Counted from the first letter of the stretch, positions 1 through 8,076 are shown. The stretch is DNA of 13,144 nt from Candidatus Staskawiczbacteria bacterium (GCA_943357015.1 CALRFZ010000021.1:1-13144), one strand, 5' to 3'. A program made the numbers and translations. The notes: generated from the sequence alone by a model not told the origin.

Positions 1-1
1 A

Positions 2-1672
2 ATGAAAAGATTTAATAAAAATATTTTTCTTATTATTGGATTAGTATTTTTACTGCTAGCTGGATTTTTTGGTTTTTGGTATTACCGCGACACTTTTTTT
101 TCTAAAGAAGTTTTAAAATTAGAAATCTTGAGTTCTGAAACTGCTAACGTGGGCGATGAAGTGACTTACACAGTTAAATATAAAAATAACGGTAATTTTG
201 TTTTACAAAACCCAAAACTTATTTTTCAGTTACCCGATAATTCCTTAAATGAGGAAGGTAAAACTAGATTTTCTCAGGATTTAAAAGATATTTATCCTGG
301 TGTCGAAAATGTTGTTACTTTTACCGCCAGATTATTGGGCAAGGAAGATGATATAAAAATAGCTCGCGCGTGGCTTTCTTATACGCCAAAAAATTTATCA
401 GTTCGCTATGAAAGCGATACAATGTTTACCACAAAAATTAAAACGGTTCCGATAACTTTGACTTTTGACATGCCTTTAAAAATAGAAAAGGGAAAAGAGG
501 TAAGTTATTCGGTTAACTATTTTTCCAACATAGATTATCCTTTGGAAAACTTAAGTGTGAAAATAAATACAGCACAGGGATTTAATGCGATATCTTCATT
601 GCCATCTTCTTTGGATAATGTTGAGTGGAAATTACCAACTTTGCAAAAATCTAAGGGTGGTAGAATAACCGTTAAAGGTGTAGCAAATGGGGAGTTGGGT
701 AATACTCTAAACTTTTCTGCTCAACTGGGTATGTGGATTGACGGTATTTTTGTGGTTATTAAAGAAGTAAATCAAGATGTAAGTATTATTAATCCTTTAC
801 TATTTATTTCTCAGCAAATAAATCGTAATTCTAATTATACTGCTACGCCCGGAGAAGTGTTGCATTATGATATTTATATAAGAAATATCGGATCATCTGC
901 TTTCAATGATGTGTTTGTGCAATCGCATCTTGAGGGCTTTGGTTTCGATTTTTCCACCTTAAAATCTGAAAACGGTAATGTGAGGCCTTCTGATGGTTTG
1001 ATTATTTGGGATTCAAGGCAAGTTTCAATCCTAAAACGCATCAATCCTCAACAAGAAATTAAAATTACTTTTGATGTTAAGCTTAAAGATAGTTGGGTGC
1101 CATCGGATGAAGAAAAAAATAATATTTTATTGAAAAATACCGTTAAAGTATCTGATGTTATTCAGGAATTTAGCACTAAGGTTAGTTCTAAAATTGGTAT
1201 ATTGCAAAAAGCTTATTATTCTGGCCAGCAGGATTTTTTAAATTCTGGCCCAGTTCCCCCACAAGTTAACAAATCAACCACATATACCATTGTTTGGCAG
1301 GTTAAAAATTATTTAAATGATCTTAAAAATGTGAAAGTGCGAGCAGTTTTGCCGTCAAATGTTGCCTTGGTAGCAGTTTTGCCGGAAAATCAGATTCCAT
1401 ATTTTTCATTGGATAGTGTTAGTCGGCAAATAGTTTGGTTGGTTGGAGAAACCCCGGCTGGAACAGGAGTTACGGCTTTGGCGCCAACAATTTCTTTTCA
1501 GATTTCCTTAACTCCTAATTTTTTACAAAAAGGTGATGTGGCTAATTTGATTGGTCAGGTTATTATTTCTGGAGAAGATCAATTTACTGGCAATGTGATT
1601 TCTAATACGGTAAGTGGGCTAACAACCGCTTTACCGGATGATTCTACAGGACTTGGTGGAGTAGTAAGATAA
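2..1672 (+). CDS. Membrane-anchored DUF11-like beta-repeat protein
   Basis: 556-residue protein with a short basic N-terminus and one hydrophobic segment (about residues 8-27). There is no signal-peptidase cleavage site that I can see, so it probably stays anchored in the membrane with the rest outside. The remainder looks like four beta-rich repeats (about 40-145, 150-260, 265-395 and 400-545). Each carries a 'G-E-V-T/S-Y-x-V-x-Y/I-x-N' strand followed by a strand of 'L-x-N-V/L-x-V' type, as in DUF11/conserved-repeat proteins. No catalytic motif is visible. The C-terminus is short, Gly/Asp-rich and lacks a sorting signal. The ATG lies one base inside the window edge, so its ribosome site cannot be checked and a longer form cannot be excluded, but the basic-then-hydrophobic start looks genuine. 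Proteins of this kind are common in CPR genomes. A structural or adhesive surface role is inference. Confidence 0.7.
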   Translation: MKRFNKNIFLIIGLVFLLLAGFFGFWYYRDTFFSKEVLKLEILSSETANVGDEVTYTVKYKNNGNFVLQNPKLIFQLPDNSLNEEGKTRFSQDLKDIYPGVENVVTFTARLLGKEDDIKIARAWLSYTPKNLSVRYESDTMFTTKIKTVPITLTFDMPLKIEKGKEVSYSVNYFSNIDYPLENLSVKINTAQGFNAISSLPSSLDNVEWKLPTLQKSKGGRITVKGVANGELGNTLNFSAQLGMWIDGIFVVIKEVNQDVSIINPLLFISQQINRNSNYTATPGEVLHYDIYIRNIGSSAFNDVFVQSHLEGFGFDFSTLKSENGNVRPSDGLIIWDSRQVSILKRINPQQEIKITFDVKLKDSWVPSDEEKNNILLKNTVKVSDVIQEFSTKVSSKIGILQKAYYSGQQDFLNSGPVPPQVNKSTTYTIVWQVKNYLNDLKNVKVRAVLPSNVALVAVLPENQIPYFSLDSVSRQIVWLVGETPAGTGVTALAPTISFQISLTPNFLQKGDVANLIGQVIISGEDQFTGNVISNTVSGLTTALPDDSTGLGGVVR

Positions 1673-1727
1673 AAGTTAATTTAATTATTGAATTTATTTA
1701 TTTTTAGGAGTACCATAAGCCAATCGT

Positions 1728-3032
1728 ATGAAAAAAGAAGTCAACAATAAAAACAATTTAATGGATAAAATAATTTCGCTCTGCAAAAGACGAGGTTTTG
1801 TTTTTGCGGGCTCTGAAATTTATGGCGGACTGGCTAACTCATGGGATTATGGTCCATTGGGAGTAGAATTAAAAAACAACATTAAGCAATTATGGTGGAA
1901 ACAGTTTGTGCAAATGCGTGATGATGTGGTTGGCATTGATGCGGCGCTAATTATGAATCCCAAAGTTTGGGAATCTTCTGGTCACATTTCAACTTTTTCG
2001 GACCCTTTAATTGAGTGCAAAAAGTGTAAAAAAAGATTTCGCGCTGACCAAATTGATTTAAAAAATTGCCCCGAATGCAAGGGGGAATTAGGGGAATCTA
2101 GGCAATTTAACTTAATGTTAAAAACTTTTTTGGGCCCAATTGAAGATAAAGACTCCATTGTGTACTTCCGCCCAGAAACTGCGCAGGCTATGTTTGTGGA
2201 TTTTAAAAATGTATTGGAAACTTCCCGCAAAAAATTGCCATTTGGTATCGCACAAATCGGAAAAGCATTTCGTAATGAAATAACTCCCGGAAACTTTATT
2301 TTTCGCACACGTGAGTTTGAACAAATGGAAATTGAATATTTTATCAAAGAAGAAAACTGGCAAGAAGTTTTTAAGCATTGGCAAAAAGAAATGCAAAGCT
2401 GGATGATTGATGTTTTGGGATTAAAACAGGGAAGTATACATGAACTTGATGTGCCTTCAAGTGAACTTGCTCATTATTCTAAAAAAACTATTGACTTTGA
2501 ATATGATTTTCCGTTTGGAAAAAAAGAATTATATGGTTTAGCTTATCGTACTGATTTTGATTTGAGAAATCATTTTAAAGATGAGGTTCCATATAAAGAA
2601 GAGGGCGTTGAACCATTTTATCCGCACGTAATTGAGCCAACATTTGGCGTGGATAGATCAGTTTTGGCTGTTCTTTGTGGTGCGTATCAGGAAGAAGATG
2701 AAAGAATAGTTCTGAAATTAAAACCTCAATTAGCTCCTTATAAAGTGGCAGTATTTCCTTTATTGAAAAATAAGCCAGAATTAGTTGCCAAAGCTAAAGA
2801 AGTTTATGATAACTTGAAAAAAGATTTTATGGTGGCTTTCGATGACAGAGGCAATATTGGTAAGCGTTATTATAGTCAGGATGAAATTGGTACACCGTAT
2901 TGCGTAACTGTAGATTTTGATACTTTGGAAAATAATGAAGTTACAGTAAGGGATCGCGACACTACTCAGCAAGAAAAAATAAAAGTTAGCGAATTAAATA
3001 ATTATATTAAAGAAAAAATATATGGCAATTAA
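1728..3032 (+). CDS. glyS: Glycyl-tRNA synthetase, alpha2 (class II) type
   Basis: Charges tRNA-Gly with glycine in the cytoplasm. The 434-residue protein has the family opening 'SEIYGGLANSWDYGPLG' (29-45) and a four-cysteine zinc ribbon (C97, C100, C114, C117). Class II motif 2 is FRNEITP (181-187) followed by R194-E-F-E, and motif 3 is EPTFGVDR (303-310). An anticodon-binding domain runs from about 335 to the end. This is the single-chain dimeric form, not the GlyQ/GlyS tetramer. The start is uncertain. ATG 1728 is the first possible one because an in-frame TAA lies at 1716, but the AGGAG at 1706-1710 is 17 nt away. ATG 1761 would give the N-terminus most like the family (MDKIISLCKRRGF). 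The gene overlaps the downstream peptidase gene by 11 bases, so the two are probably co-transcribed. Confidence 0.95.
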   Translation: MKKEVNNKNNLMDKIISLCKRRGFVFAGSEIYGGLANSWDYGPLGVELKNNIKQLWWKQFVQMRDDVVGIDAALIMNPKVWESSGHISTFSDPLIECKKCKKRFRADQIDLKNCPECKGELGESRQFNLMLKTFLGPIEDKDSIVYFRPETAQAMFVDFKNVLETSRKKLPFGIAQIGKAFRNEITPGNFIFRTREFEQMEIEYFIKEENWQEVFKHWQKEMQSWMIDVLGLKQGSIHELDVPSSELAHYSKKTIDFEYDFPFGKKELYGLAYRTDFDLRNHFKDEVPYKEEGVEPFYPHVIEPTFGVDRSVLAVLCGAYQEEDERIVLKLKPQLAPYKVAVFPLLKNKPELVAKAKEVYDNLKKDFMVAFDDRGNIGKRYYSQDEIGTPYCVTVDFDTLENNEVTVRDRDTTQQEKIKVSELNNYIKEKIYGN

Positions 3033-4296
3033 AAAGAAGGTTTTAAAAAATGGCTTAAGAATAGTGGCGGTGCCGATAAAAAACGCCAAAAGTGTAACAG
3101 TTTTAATTTTGGTGGGGACTGGCTCTAAGTATGAAACTAAGGATATTAACGGGTTGTCGCATTTTTTAGAACATATGTTTTTTAAGGGTACTAAAAAGCG
3201 ACCAACGACTTTAAAAATTTCTGAAACTTTAGATATGATTGGTGGAGCCTATAATGCCTTTACTTCAAAAGAGGTAACTGGTTTTTGGGCTAAAGTTGAT
3301 AAAAAAAATACTGACGTGGCGCTGGATTGGATTTCTGATATGTTTTTAAATTCTAAATTTGAAGAAGCTGAAATTGAAAGAGAAAAGGGTGTTGTAATTG
3401 AAGAGGCCAATATGTATTTAGATATGCCACAAAGTTACGTAAGTGAACTTTTTGAGGAATTGTTGTATGGCAATCAGCCAGCTGGTTGGAGAATCGTGGG
3501 AGAAAAAGAAAATATTTTAGCCTATAATCGGGAAAAATTGATTAAATATTATAAAGATCATTACGCTTCGCACAATACTGTGGTATGTGTAGCAGGTGAT
3601 ATAAGCGCCAAGCAGATAGAACAAAAAGTTCAAAAATATTTTTCTGGAATTGAAAAAAGTGAGGTTCCTAAAAAAGAAGCTACTAAAGAGGAGCAGTTAA
3701 AGCCGGCAGTTTTGGTGCATTATAAAAAAACCGATCAAACTCATTTTTGTCTTGGCGTGAGAGCATATGATATGTTTGATAAAAGAAAATATGCCTTAAG
3801 TTTGTTGGCGATTATGCTTGGGGGGAATATGAGCTCGCGTTTATTTATTTCCGTGCGCGAGCGTCATGGATTGGGTTATTATGTTCATACTTCTGTTGAT
3901 TCTACTACTGATACTGGATTTTTGGTAACTCAAACAGGAATTAAAAATGGAAATTTGGAAAAAGCCGTAGGATTGATTTTAAAAGAGTATCAAGATTTTA
4001 AAGAAAATAAAGTTTCTTTGCGGGAATTAAAAAAAGCTAAAGATTATTTGCGCGGAAGCATGTCTTTATCGCTAGATACAACTGACGCTCAGGCCTCTTT
4101 TTATGCTACTCAAGAGGTAATGGAAGGTAAAACCGTCAGTCCAGAGGAAAAATTAAAAATGATTGATAAGGTTACTGTTGGTGATATTAAAAAGCTGGCT
4201 GAAGAAATTTTTGTACCTGAAAAATTAAATTTGTCGGTTATTGGCCCAATTGAAGAAAGTGAAAAGGGGAGAATTGAAGCAATATTAAAAATATAG
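3022..4296 (+). CDS. M16 family zinc peptidase (insulinase/processing-peptidase-like)
   Basis: 424-residue single-chain M16 protein. The inverted zinc motif HxxEH is H47-F-L-E50-H51, and the third metal ligand is most likely E128 in 'VVIEEANMYLD', at the usual distance of about 77 residues. The second half carries the family's 'SSRLFISVRERHGLGY' segment (271-286), which supplies the Arg/Tyr pair that contacts substrate. Both lobes are present, so this should be an active M16B-type enzyme rather than a non-catalytic partner. There is no signal peptide, so it is cytoplasmic as read. Related bacterial genes are annotated as processing proteases, but the substrate cannot be told from sequence. 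The start lies inside the end of glyS (11-base overlap) with no clear SD, which suggests translational coupling. Confidence 0.9.
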   Translation: MAIKKKVLKNGLRIVAVPIKNAKSVTVLILVGTGSKYETKDINGLSHFLEHMFFKGTKKRPTTLKISETLDMIGGAYNAFTSKEVTGFWAKVDKKNTDVALDWISDMFLNSKFEEAEIEREKGVVIEEANMYLDMPQSYVSELFEELLYGNQPAGWRIVGEKENILAYNREKLIKYYKDHYASHNTVVCVAGDISAKQIEQKVQKYFSGIEKSEVPKKEATKEEQLKPAVLVHYKKTDQTHFCLGVRAYDMFDKRKYALSLLAIMLGGNMSSRLFISVRERHGLGYYVHTSVDSTTDTGFLVTQTGIKNGNLEKAVGLILKEYQDFKENKVSLRELKKAKDYLRGSMSLSLDTTDAQASFYATQEVMEGKTVSPEEKLKMIDKVTVGDIKKLAEEIFVPEKLNLSVIGPIEESEKGRIEAILKI

Positions 4297-4328
4297 TTAA
4301 TTTTACTTAAATAGTTAATAGTTTAAAT

Positions 4329-5360
4329 ATGGATCAAACTTTAGAAATTTCTTGGGCAAGTATTTTAAGGTTACTGACCGCTTGTTTTTTGGTGTATATG
4401 ATTTTTTTAGCAAGAGATGTTGTGATTTGGTTTTGTTTTGCTTTGGTTGTTTCTCTTTTAGTAGAGCCCGCCATTGGCGCTTTGCGGTGGTTAAGAATAC
4501 CTAAAATTTTATCTGTCATTTTAGTTTACATTTCTATTTTTGGCACATTGGGTTTAATAATATATCTTACTGCTCCGATTTTTATTTTTGAGATTAATCA
4601 ATTTTCACAAAATATTCCTGATTACTTTGAAAAAGTTAACCCTTTATTAAAAGATGTTGGTATTGAGGCAGCAAAAAGTTTTGAGGAATTTACCGACCTT
4701 TTTTTATCTAACCTAAAGCAAAGCTCTGGTAGTGTGGTGCGCGCCCTTGTTACTTTTTTTGGTGGCGTTTATTCTACTTTTTTAATTTTTGCTCTGGCAT
4801 TTTTTATTTCTTTAGAAGAAAAGGGTCCAGAAAAGTTATTAATGTTTTTAGCTCCTAAACGATATGAAGAATATATTGTTAGACTTTTTGAAAGGTCTCA
4901 ATATAAAGTTTCGCGTTGGTTTGGCGCTCGAATTTTGGCTTGTATTTTTGTGGGGTTAGCGTCTTTTTTAATGTTTTATTTGCTGGGAATTAAATATGCC
5001 TTTATTTTAGCTTTAATTGCTGGAGTTTTAAATTTTGTGCCATACGTTGGACCCATAATTACCCTAACATTATCGGTATTGTTTGTTGGAGTTTCTAGTT
5101 CTTGGATGATTGCGGTATATGTTGTTGCTATTACGCTTTTGATTCAAGAGATTGAAAATAAAGCTTTAACTCCAATGTTAATGAAAAGATTTATGGATTT
5201 GCCACCCGTATTAGTTTTAATTGCGCTTTTAGTTGGCGGTACGATTTTTGGATTTTTGGGAACTATTTTTGCTGTTCCGGTTTTTGGAATTATTTATGAA
5301 TTTACTAAGGAGTTTTTAGAAAAAAAACGAGAAGTAGACGCAAGTTATTCTAATGGATAG
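4329..5360 (+). CDS. AI-2E/PerM family membrane protein
   Basis: 343-residue polytopic membrane protein with hydrophobic segments at about 10-27, 31-46, 60-85, 143-161, 200-220, 223-250, 255-275 and 290-325. Between the third and fourth lies a soluble loop of about 55 residues. The signature N235-F-V-P-Y-V-G-P242 and the 'PVLVLIALLVGGTIFGFLGTIFAVP' region (written here only as a landmark, residues 292-317) identify the AI-2E transporter/PerM family. Members have been linked to autoinducer-2 export, sodium/proton antiport and permease functions. The substrate here is unknown, and an AI-2 role should not be assumed. It sits 32 bases after the peptidase gene with no clear SD, and its end overlaps the metG start by 8 bases, which fits one operon. 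Confidence 0.88.
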   Translation: MDQTLEISWASILRLLTACFLVYMIFLARDVVIWFCFALVVSLLVEPAIGALRWLRIPKILSVILVYISIFGTLGLIIYLTAPIFIFEINQFSQNIPDYFEKVNPLLKDVGIEAAKSFEEFTDLFLSNLKQSSGSVVRALVTFFGGVYSTFLIFALAFFISLEEKGPEKLLMFLAPKRYEEYIVRLFERSQYKVSRWFGARILACIFVGLASFLMFYLLGIKYAFILALIAGVLNFVPYVGPIITLTLSVLFVGVSSSWMIAVYVVAITLLIQEIENKALTPMLMKRFMDLPPVLVLIALLVGGTIFGFLGTIFAVPVFGIIYEFTKEFLEKKREVDASYSNG

Positions 5361-6792
5361 TAAAAAAAATAAAAAATTTTATATCACTACCACTCTTCCT
5401 TATGTAAATGCCGATCCGCACATTGGTTTTGCTCTGGAGATAATTCAAGCTGATGTGATAGCTCGCTATCAAAGATCTTTGGGCAACGAGGTTTTTTTTA
5501 ATACCGGCACCGATGAGCACGGTGTAAAAATCTATCGCAAAGCCCAAGAATTGGGTATGGATCCAAAAGCTTATTGTGATATTTATGCGCCTAAATTTAA
5601 TGATTTAAAAACGGCACTTAATTTAAGTTACGATAATTTTATTCGCACAACTGATAGTCATCATATAAAATCAGCTCAAGAATTTTGGTTACGATGCCAA
5701 AAAAATGGCGATATTTATAAGAAAAATTATAAAGTCAAATATTGTGTTGGATGTGAGCTGGAAAAAACGGATTCAGAACTTCAAAATGACAAATGCCCAA
5801 TTCACCCAAGTTTAAATATAGAATTTATAGAAGAAGAGAATTATTTTTTTAGATATTCAAATTATCAGCAACCACTTTTAGATTGGTATCAAGAAAATCC
5901 TGACTTTGTGGTGCCAGAAACAAAACTTAATGAGATAAAAGAATTTACTAAGCGTGGTTTGCAAGATTTTAGTGTTTCTCGTTTGAAAGAAAAAATGCCA
6001 TGGGGCGTTGATGTTCCTGGCGATCCAGATCATGTTATGTATGTTTGGTCTGATGCATTGGTAAGTTATATATCTGCTCTTGGTTGGCCCGAAAATGAAG
6101 AAAAGTTTAAAGAATTTTGGCCAGGCTTGCAGGTTTGCGGTACTGATAATTTGCGCCAACAATCCTCTATGTGGCAGGCAATGTTATTGTCAGCCGGTTT
6201 GCCAAATTCAAAGCAAATTTTTATCCACGGATTTATATCGGTTAATGGGCAAAAAATGTCTAAGTCTTTGGGAAATGTGGTAAGTCCTTATGATCTGGTG
6301 GCAAAATACGGCACTGATGCTTTGAGGTATTATTTGTTGCGAGAAATTAGCCCGACTCAAGACGGGGATTTTACTTATGAAAAATTTGAAGCGCGTTATC
6401 AGTCGGATTTGGCAGGTGGAATTGGAAATTTGTTGGCCCGCATTGTGACTCTTAGCGCTAAGCCTAATTTTGAATCTCAAACTCAAAATATAAAAATAAT
6501 TGAAGAAACAAAAAATACTCAAAAAGATTGTGAAAAGTATTTGTCAGAATTTAAATTTAATGAAGCCTTAAAATCAATTTGGGATTTAATTGGCTTTTGT
6601 GATAAATATATTAATGAACAAAAGCCATGGGAAGGCAGAGAAAATGCAATGCAGGCAATATCTGATATGCTTTTTGCTTTGGGTGAAATTTCAAAAATGA
6701 TATTACCATTTTTACCAGAAACTTCAGAAAAAATTAAAAAAGCCTTGCTAAATAAAAAGTCAGAAATTTTATTTCCTCGAGTATTGACTTAA
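5353..6792 (+). CDS. metG: Methionyl-tRNA synthetase
   Basis: Charges tRNA-Met, including the initiator. 479 residues with a class I Rossmann catalytic core. The first signature reads H23-I-G-F26 where most enzymes have HIGH, preceded by PYVNADP. The second is intact, K301-M-S-K-S305. A zinc knuckle inserted in the CP domain has ligands C131-x2-C134 and C148-x2-H151. The segment 'CGTDNLRQQSSMWQAMLLSAGLP' (landmark, residues 262-284) matches the CPR style I recall, in place of the usual 'GKDI.RFH...WPA'. A helical anticodon-binding domain runs from about 350 to the end. There is no C-terminal EMAPII-like tRNA-binding domain. The start overlaps the preceding gene by 8 bases. Its 3' end carries the -35 box of the csrA promoter. 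Confidence 0.95.
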   Translation: MDSKKNKKFYITTTLPYVNADPHIGFALEIIQADVIARYQRSLGNEVFFNTGTDEHGVKIYRKAQELGMDPKAYCDIYAPKFNDLKTALNLSYDNFIRTTDSHHIKSAQEFWLRCQKNGDIYKKNYKVKYCVGCELEKTDSELQNDKCPIHPSLNIEFIEEENYFFRYSNYQQPLLDWYQENPDFVVPETKLNEIKEFTKRGLQDFSVSRLKEKMPWGVDVPGDPDHVMYVWSDALVSYISALGWPENEEKFKEFWPGLQVCGTDNLRQQSSMWQAMLLSAGLPNSKQIFIHGFISVNGQKMSKSLGNVVSPYDLVAKYGTDALRYYLLREISPTQDGDFTYEKFEARYQSDLAGGIGNLLARIVTLSAKPNFESQTQNIKIIEETKNTQKDCEKYLSEFKFNEALKSIWDLIGFCDKYINEQKPWEGRENAMQAISDMLFALGEISKMILPFLPETSEKIKKALLNKKSEILFPRVLT

Positions 6793-6812
6793 TTGAAAAT
6801 ATTTGCTATAAA
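6784..6812 (+). promoter_or_regulatory. csrA promoter (extended -10)
   Basis: The -35 box TTGACT (6784-6789) is separated by exactly 17 bp from the -10 box TATAAA (6807-6812), which is preceded by TGC (6804-6806), an extended -10. The -35 box overlaps the last codons of metG. Expected transcription start is near 6818-6820, giving a leader of about 70 nt before csrA. Seen in sequence; activity not tested. Confidence 0.8.
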
Positions 6813-6838
6813 ATAATTAAGTCGCTCTTTTCATTTCG

Positions 6839-6883
6839 CCAAGCCTAGGATTAGTTTGGTTTCATCCCACCTTTTGCGGAGGA
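6839..6883 (+). promoter_or_regulatory. csrA leader: putative CsrA-binding hairpin plus SD site
   Basis: CCAAG (6839-6843) pairs with TTTGG (6855-6859, one G-U). After a bulged C44, CTA (6845-6847) pairs with TAG (6852-6854). This leaves GGAT in the loop of a CTA-GGAT-TAG hairpin. A GGA in such a loop (AGGAU, 6847-6851) is the classic CsrA recognition form. A second and third GGA lie in the SD region GCGGAGGAT (6876-6884), whose GGAGG core is 6878-6882. The layout fits CsrA repressing its own translation, which is known for csrA in other bacteria. Its action here is inference. Confidence 0.55.
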
Positions 6884-6889
6884 TTAATG

Positions 6890-7096
6890 ATGCTTGTTTT
6901 GAGTCGGAAAAAAAACGAGACCATTGTCATTAATAATGACATTACTGTTACTGTGGTAGAAATCCGCGGTGACAAAGTTCGCCTTGGAATTGTGGCGCCC
7001 AAGGAAATTCCCGTCCATAGGCAGGAAATATTCGATGCTATTCACGGAAAACCATTCACCGCCGAAGAGCTCGTGAATACTAGAAATCAGGATTAA
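6890..7096 (+). CDS. csrA: Carbon storage regulator CsrA (RNA-binding)
   Basis: 68-residue dimeric RNA-binding regulator that binds GGA motifs in mRNA leaders and alters translation or stability. The N-terminal strand MLVLSRK carries L4 and R6, and VHR at 42-44 gives R44. These are the residues that contact RNA in the family. The length matches the usual 55-70 residues. Two in-frame ATGs lie side by side (6887 and 6890). The second is preferred because it gives the conserved MLVLSRK start and a 7-nt spacing from GGAGG (6878-6882), against 4 nt for the first. It has its own promoter and terminator, so it is a monocistronic unit between the synthetase operon and tatD. More C-ending codons than in most neighbours suggest high expression. 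Confidence 0.95.
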   Translation: MLVLSRKKNETIVINNDITVTVVEIRGDKVRLGIVAPKEIPVHRQEIFDAIHGKPFTAEELVNTRNQD

Positions 7097-7102
7097 TTGT
7101 GC

Positions 7103-7128
7103 GCGGAGGCTTTTGTCTCCGCTTTTTT
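7103..7128 (+). terminator. Intrinsic terminator after csrA
   Basis: GCGGAGGC (7103-7110), loop TTTT, then GTCTCCGC (7115-7122) form an 8-bp stem with one G-U pair, followed directly by six T (7123-7128). It starts 6 bases after the csrA stop. Confidence 0.92.
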
Positions 7129-7147
7129 ATTATAAATCTCTTGTAAT

Positions 7148-7177
7148 TTTTGCTACAAAAGCTTATTTTGCAACAAA
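7148..7177 (+). repeat. Direct repeat pair upstream of tatD
   Basis: TTTTGCTACAAA (7148-7159) and TTTTGCAACAAA (7166-7177) differ at one base and start 18 bp apart. They lie just upstream of the tatD -10 element, where a regulator could bind. Chance is possible in such AT-rich DNA. Confidence 0.4.
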
Positions 7178-7182
7178 TCTTG

Positions 7183-7197
7183 TGATATTATAGATTT
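7183..7197 (+). promoter_or_regulatory. tatD extended -10 promoter, likely leaderless start
   Basis: TGA (7183-7185) followed by TATTAT (7186-7191) makes an extended -10. Only six bases separate it from the ATG at 7198, so transcription should start at or next to the ATG. There is no SD sequence. The -35 position holds only a weak TTATTT (7163-7168). Confidence 0.5.
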
Positions 7198-8034
7198 ATG
7201 ATTATAGACACGCATAGCCATTTGCAATTTAATGCCTTTAAAGATGATAAAGATGAAGTCATTAAAAAAACTTTGGCAGAAAATATTTGGATGATTAATG
7301 TGGGTACTAAATTGGTCACAAGTCGTGATGCGGTTTTGTTAGCTGAAAATTATGGTGAGGGAGTTTATTCGGCTATTGGCATGCACCCTATGTATGCGGC
7401 GTCAGAATTTTTAAATATCAAGCACGATCCTAATGAAGAGGAGTATTTAGAGCCAGAAAATAGATTTGATAAAGAAAAGTATTTAGCATTAGCTAAGTCA
7501 AAAAAAGTGGTGGCAATTGGAGAAATCGGCTTAGATTATTATTACAAACCCAAGACTGTTGAAAAATTGGTGAAATTTAAAGACAAGCAAAAACAAATTT
7601 TTATGCAACAATTGGAATTGGCAGAAGAGTTAAAATTGCCAGTTATTTTGCATTGTCGTATGGCACACGATGATGTTATAGATATTTTAAATTCAAAAAT
7701 CAAAGTTAAAAAGTCAAAATTAACTGGAGTGGTGCATTGTTTTACCGGCACTTTAGAGCAAGCAAAAAAATATATTAACCTTGGATTTTATCTTGGTATT
7801 AATGGAATAATTTTTAAATTTAATATTGATGAGGTGATTAAAAATGTTCCGTTAGAAAATATGCTCTTAGAAACAGATTGTCCGTATTTGGTTCCGCCAC
7901 AAGAGGCTGGCAAAAGAAACGAGCCTATGTTTATAAGGCATACAATAAATAAAGTTGCAGATTTAAAAGTGGTTGATGTTAAAAAGGTTGAAGATTTAAC
8001 CACTCAAAACGCAAAAAAATTATTTAATATTTAG
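7198..8034 (+). CDS. tatD: TatD family metal-dependent hydrolase (DNase)
   Basis: 278-residue TIM-barrel amidohydrolase of the TatD family, whose members act as metal-dependent DNases (3'-5' exonuclease in E. coli TatD). Metal ligands seen in order: H6 and H8 (DTHSHL), E109 (AIGEIGLDYY), H152 (ILHCR), H180 (VVHCFTG) and D227 (LLETDCPYL). All are intact, so it should be active. Relative to short family members it has an acidic insertion (about 70-95) between the second and third barrel strands. There is no signal peptide, so it is cytoplasmic. It follows the csrA terminator and appears to start its own transcript with little or no leader. A gap of 42 bases separates it from leuS. The exact substrate is not predictable. 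Confidence 0.92.
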   Translation: MIIDTHSHLQFNAFKDDKDEVIKKTLAENIWMINVGTKLVTSRDAVLLAENYGEGVYSAIGMHPMYAASEFLNIKHDPNEEEYLEPENRFDKEKYLALAKSKKVVAIGEIGLDYYYKPKTVEKLVKFKDKQKQIFMQQLELAEELKLPVILHCRMAHDDVIDILNSKIKVKKSKLTGVVHCFTGTLEQAKKYINLGFYLGINGIIFKFNIDEVIKNVPLENMLLETDCPYLVPPQEAGKRNEPMFIRHTINKVADLKVVDVKKVEDLTTQNAKKLFNI

Positions 8035-8056
8035 CGATTTTAAATTCAAAAAATTG

Positions 8057-8076
8057 TGATATGATAATTAAATTAT
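8057..8076 (+). promoter_or_regulatory. Possible leuS extended -10 promoter
   Basis: TGA (8057-8059) then TATGAT (8060-8065), with an overlapping GATAAT (8063-8068). The distance to the ATG is 11 bases, implying a leader of only a few bases. The element TTGTGATAT also occurs in the tatD promoter. No convincing -35 box or SD is seen. Confidence 0.4.

Noticed and set aside
1982..2347. Minus-strand ORFs inside glyS, metG, leuS and other genes
   Set aside because: They lie wholly within genes with clear family motifs, have no promoter or SD signals and encode low-complexity, unrecognisable proteins.
4297..4328. Promoter before the AI-2E/PerM gene
   Set aside because: Only AT-rich sequence; no hexamer pair with sensible spacing. 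Read-through from upstream is more likely.
6080..6283. Alternative-frame plus-strand ORFs inside metG and leuS (also 9368-9571)
   Set aside because: Shadows of well-supported synthetase frames.
6887..6889. First of two adjacent ATGs as the csrA start
   Set aside because: SD spacing would be 4 nt and the product would begin MMLVLSRK; the second ATG gives 7-nt spacing and the conserved start.
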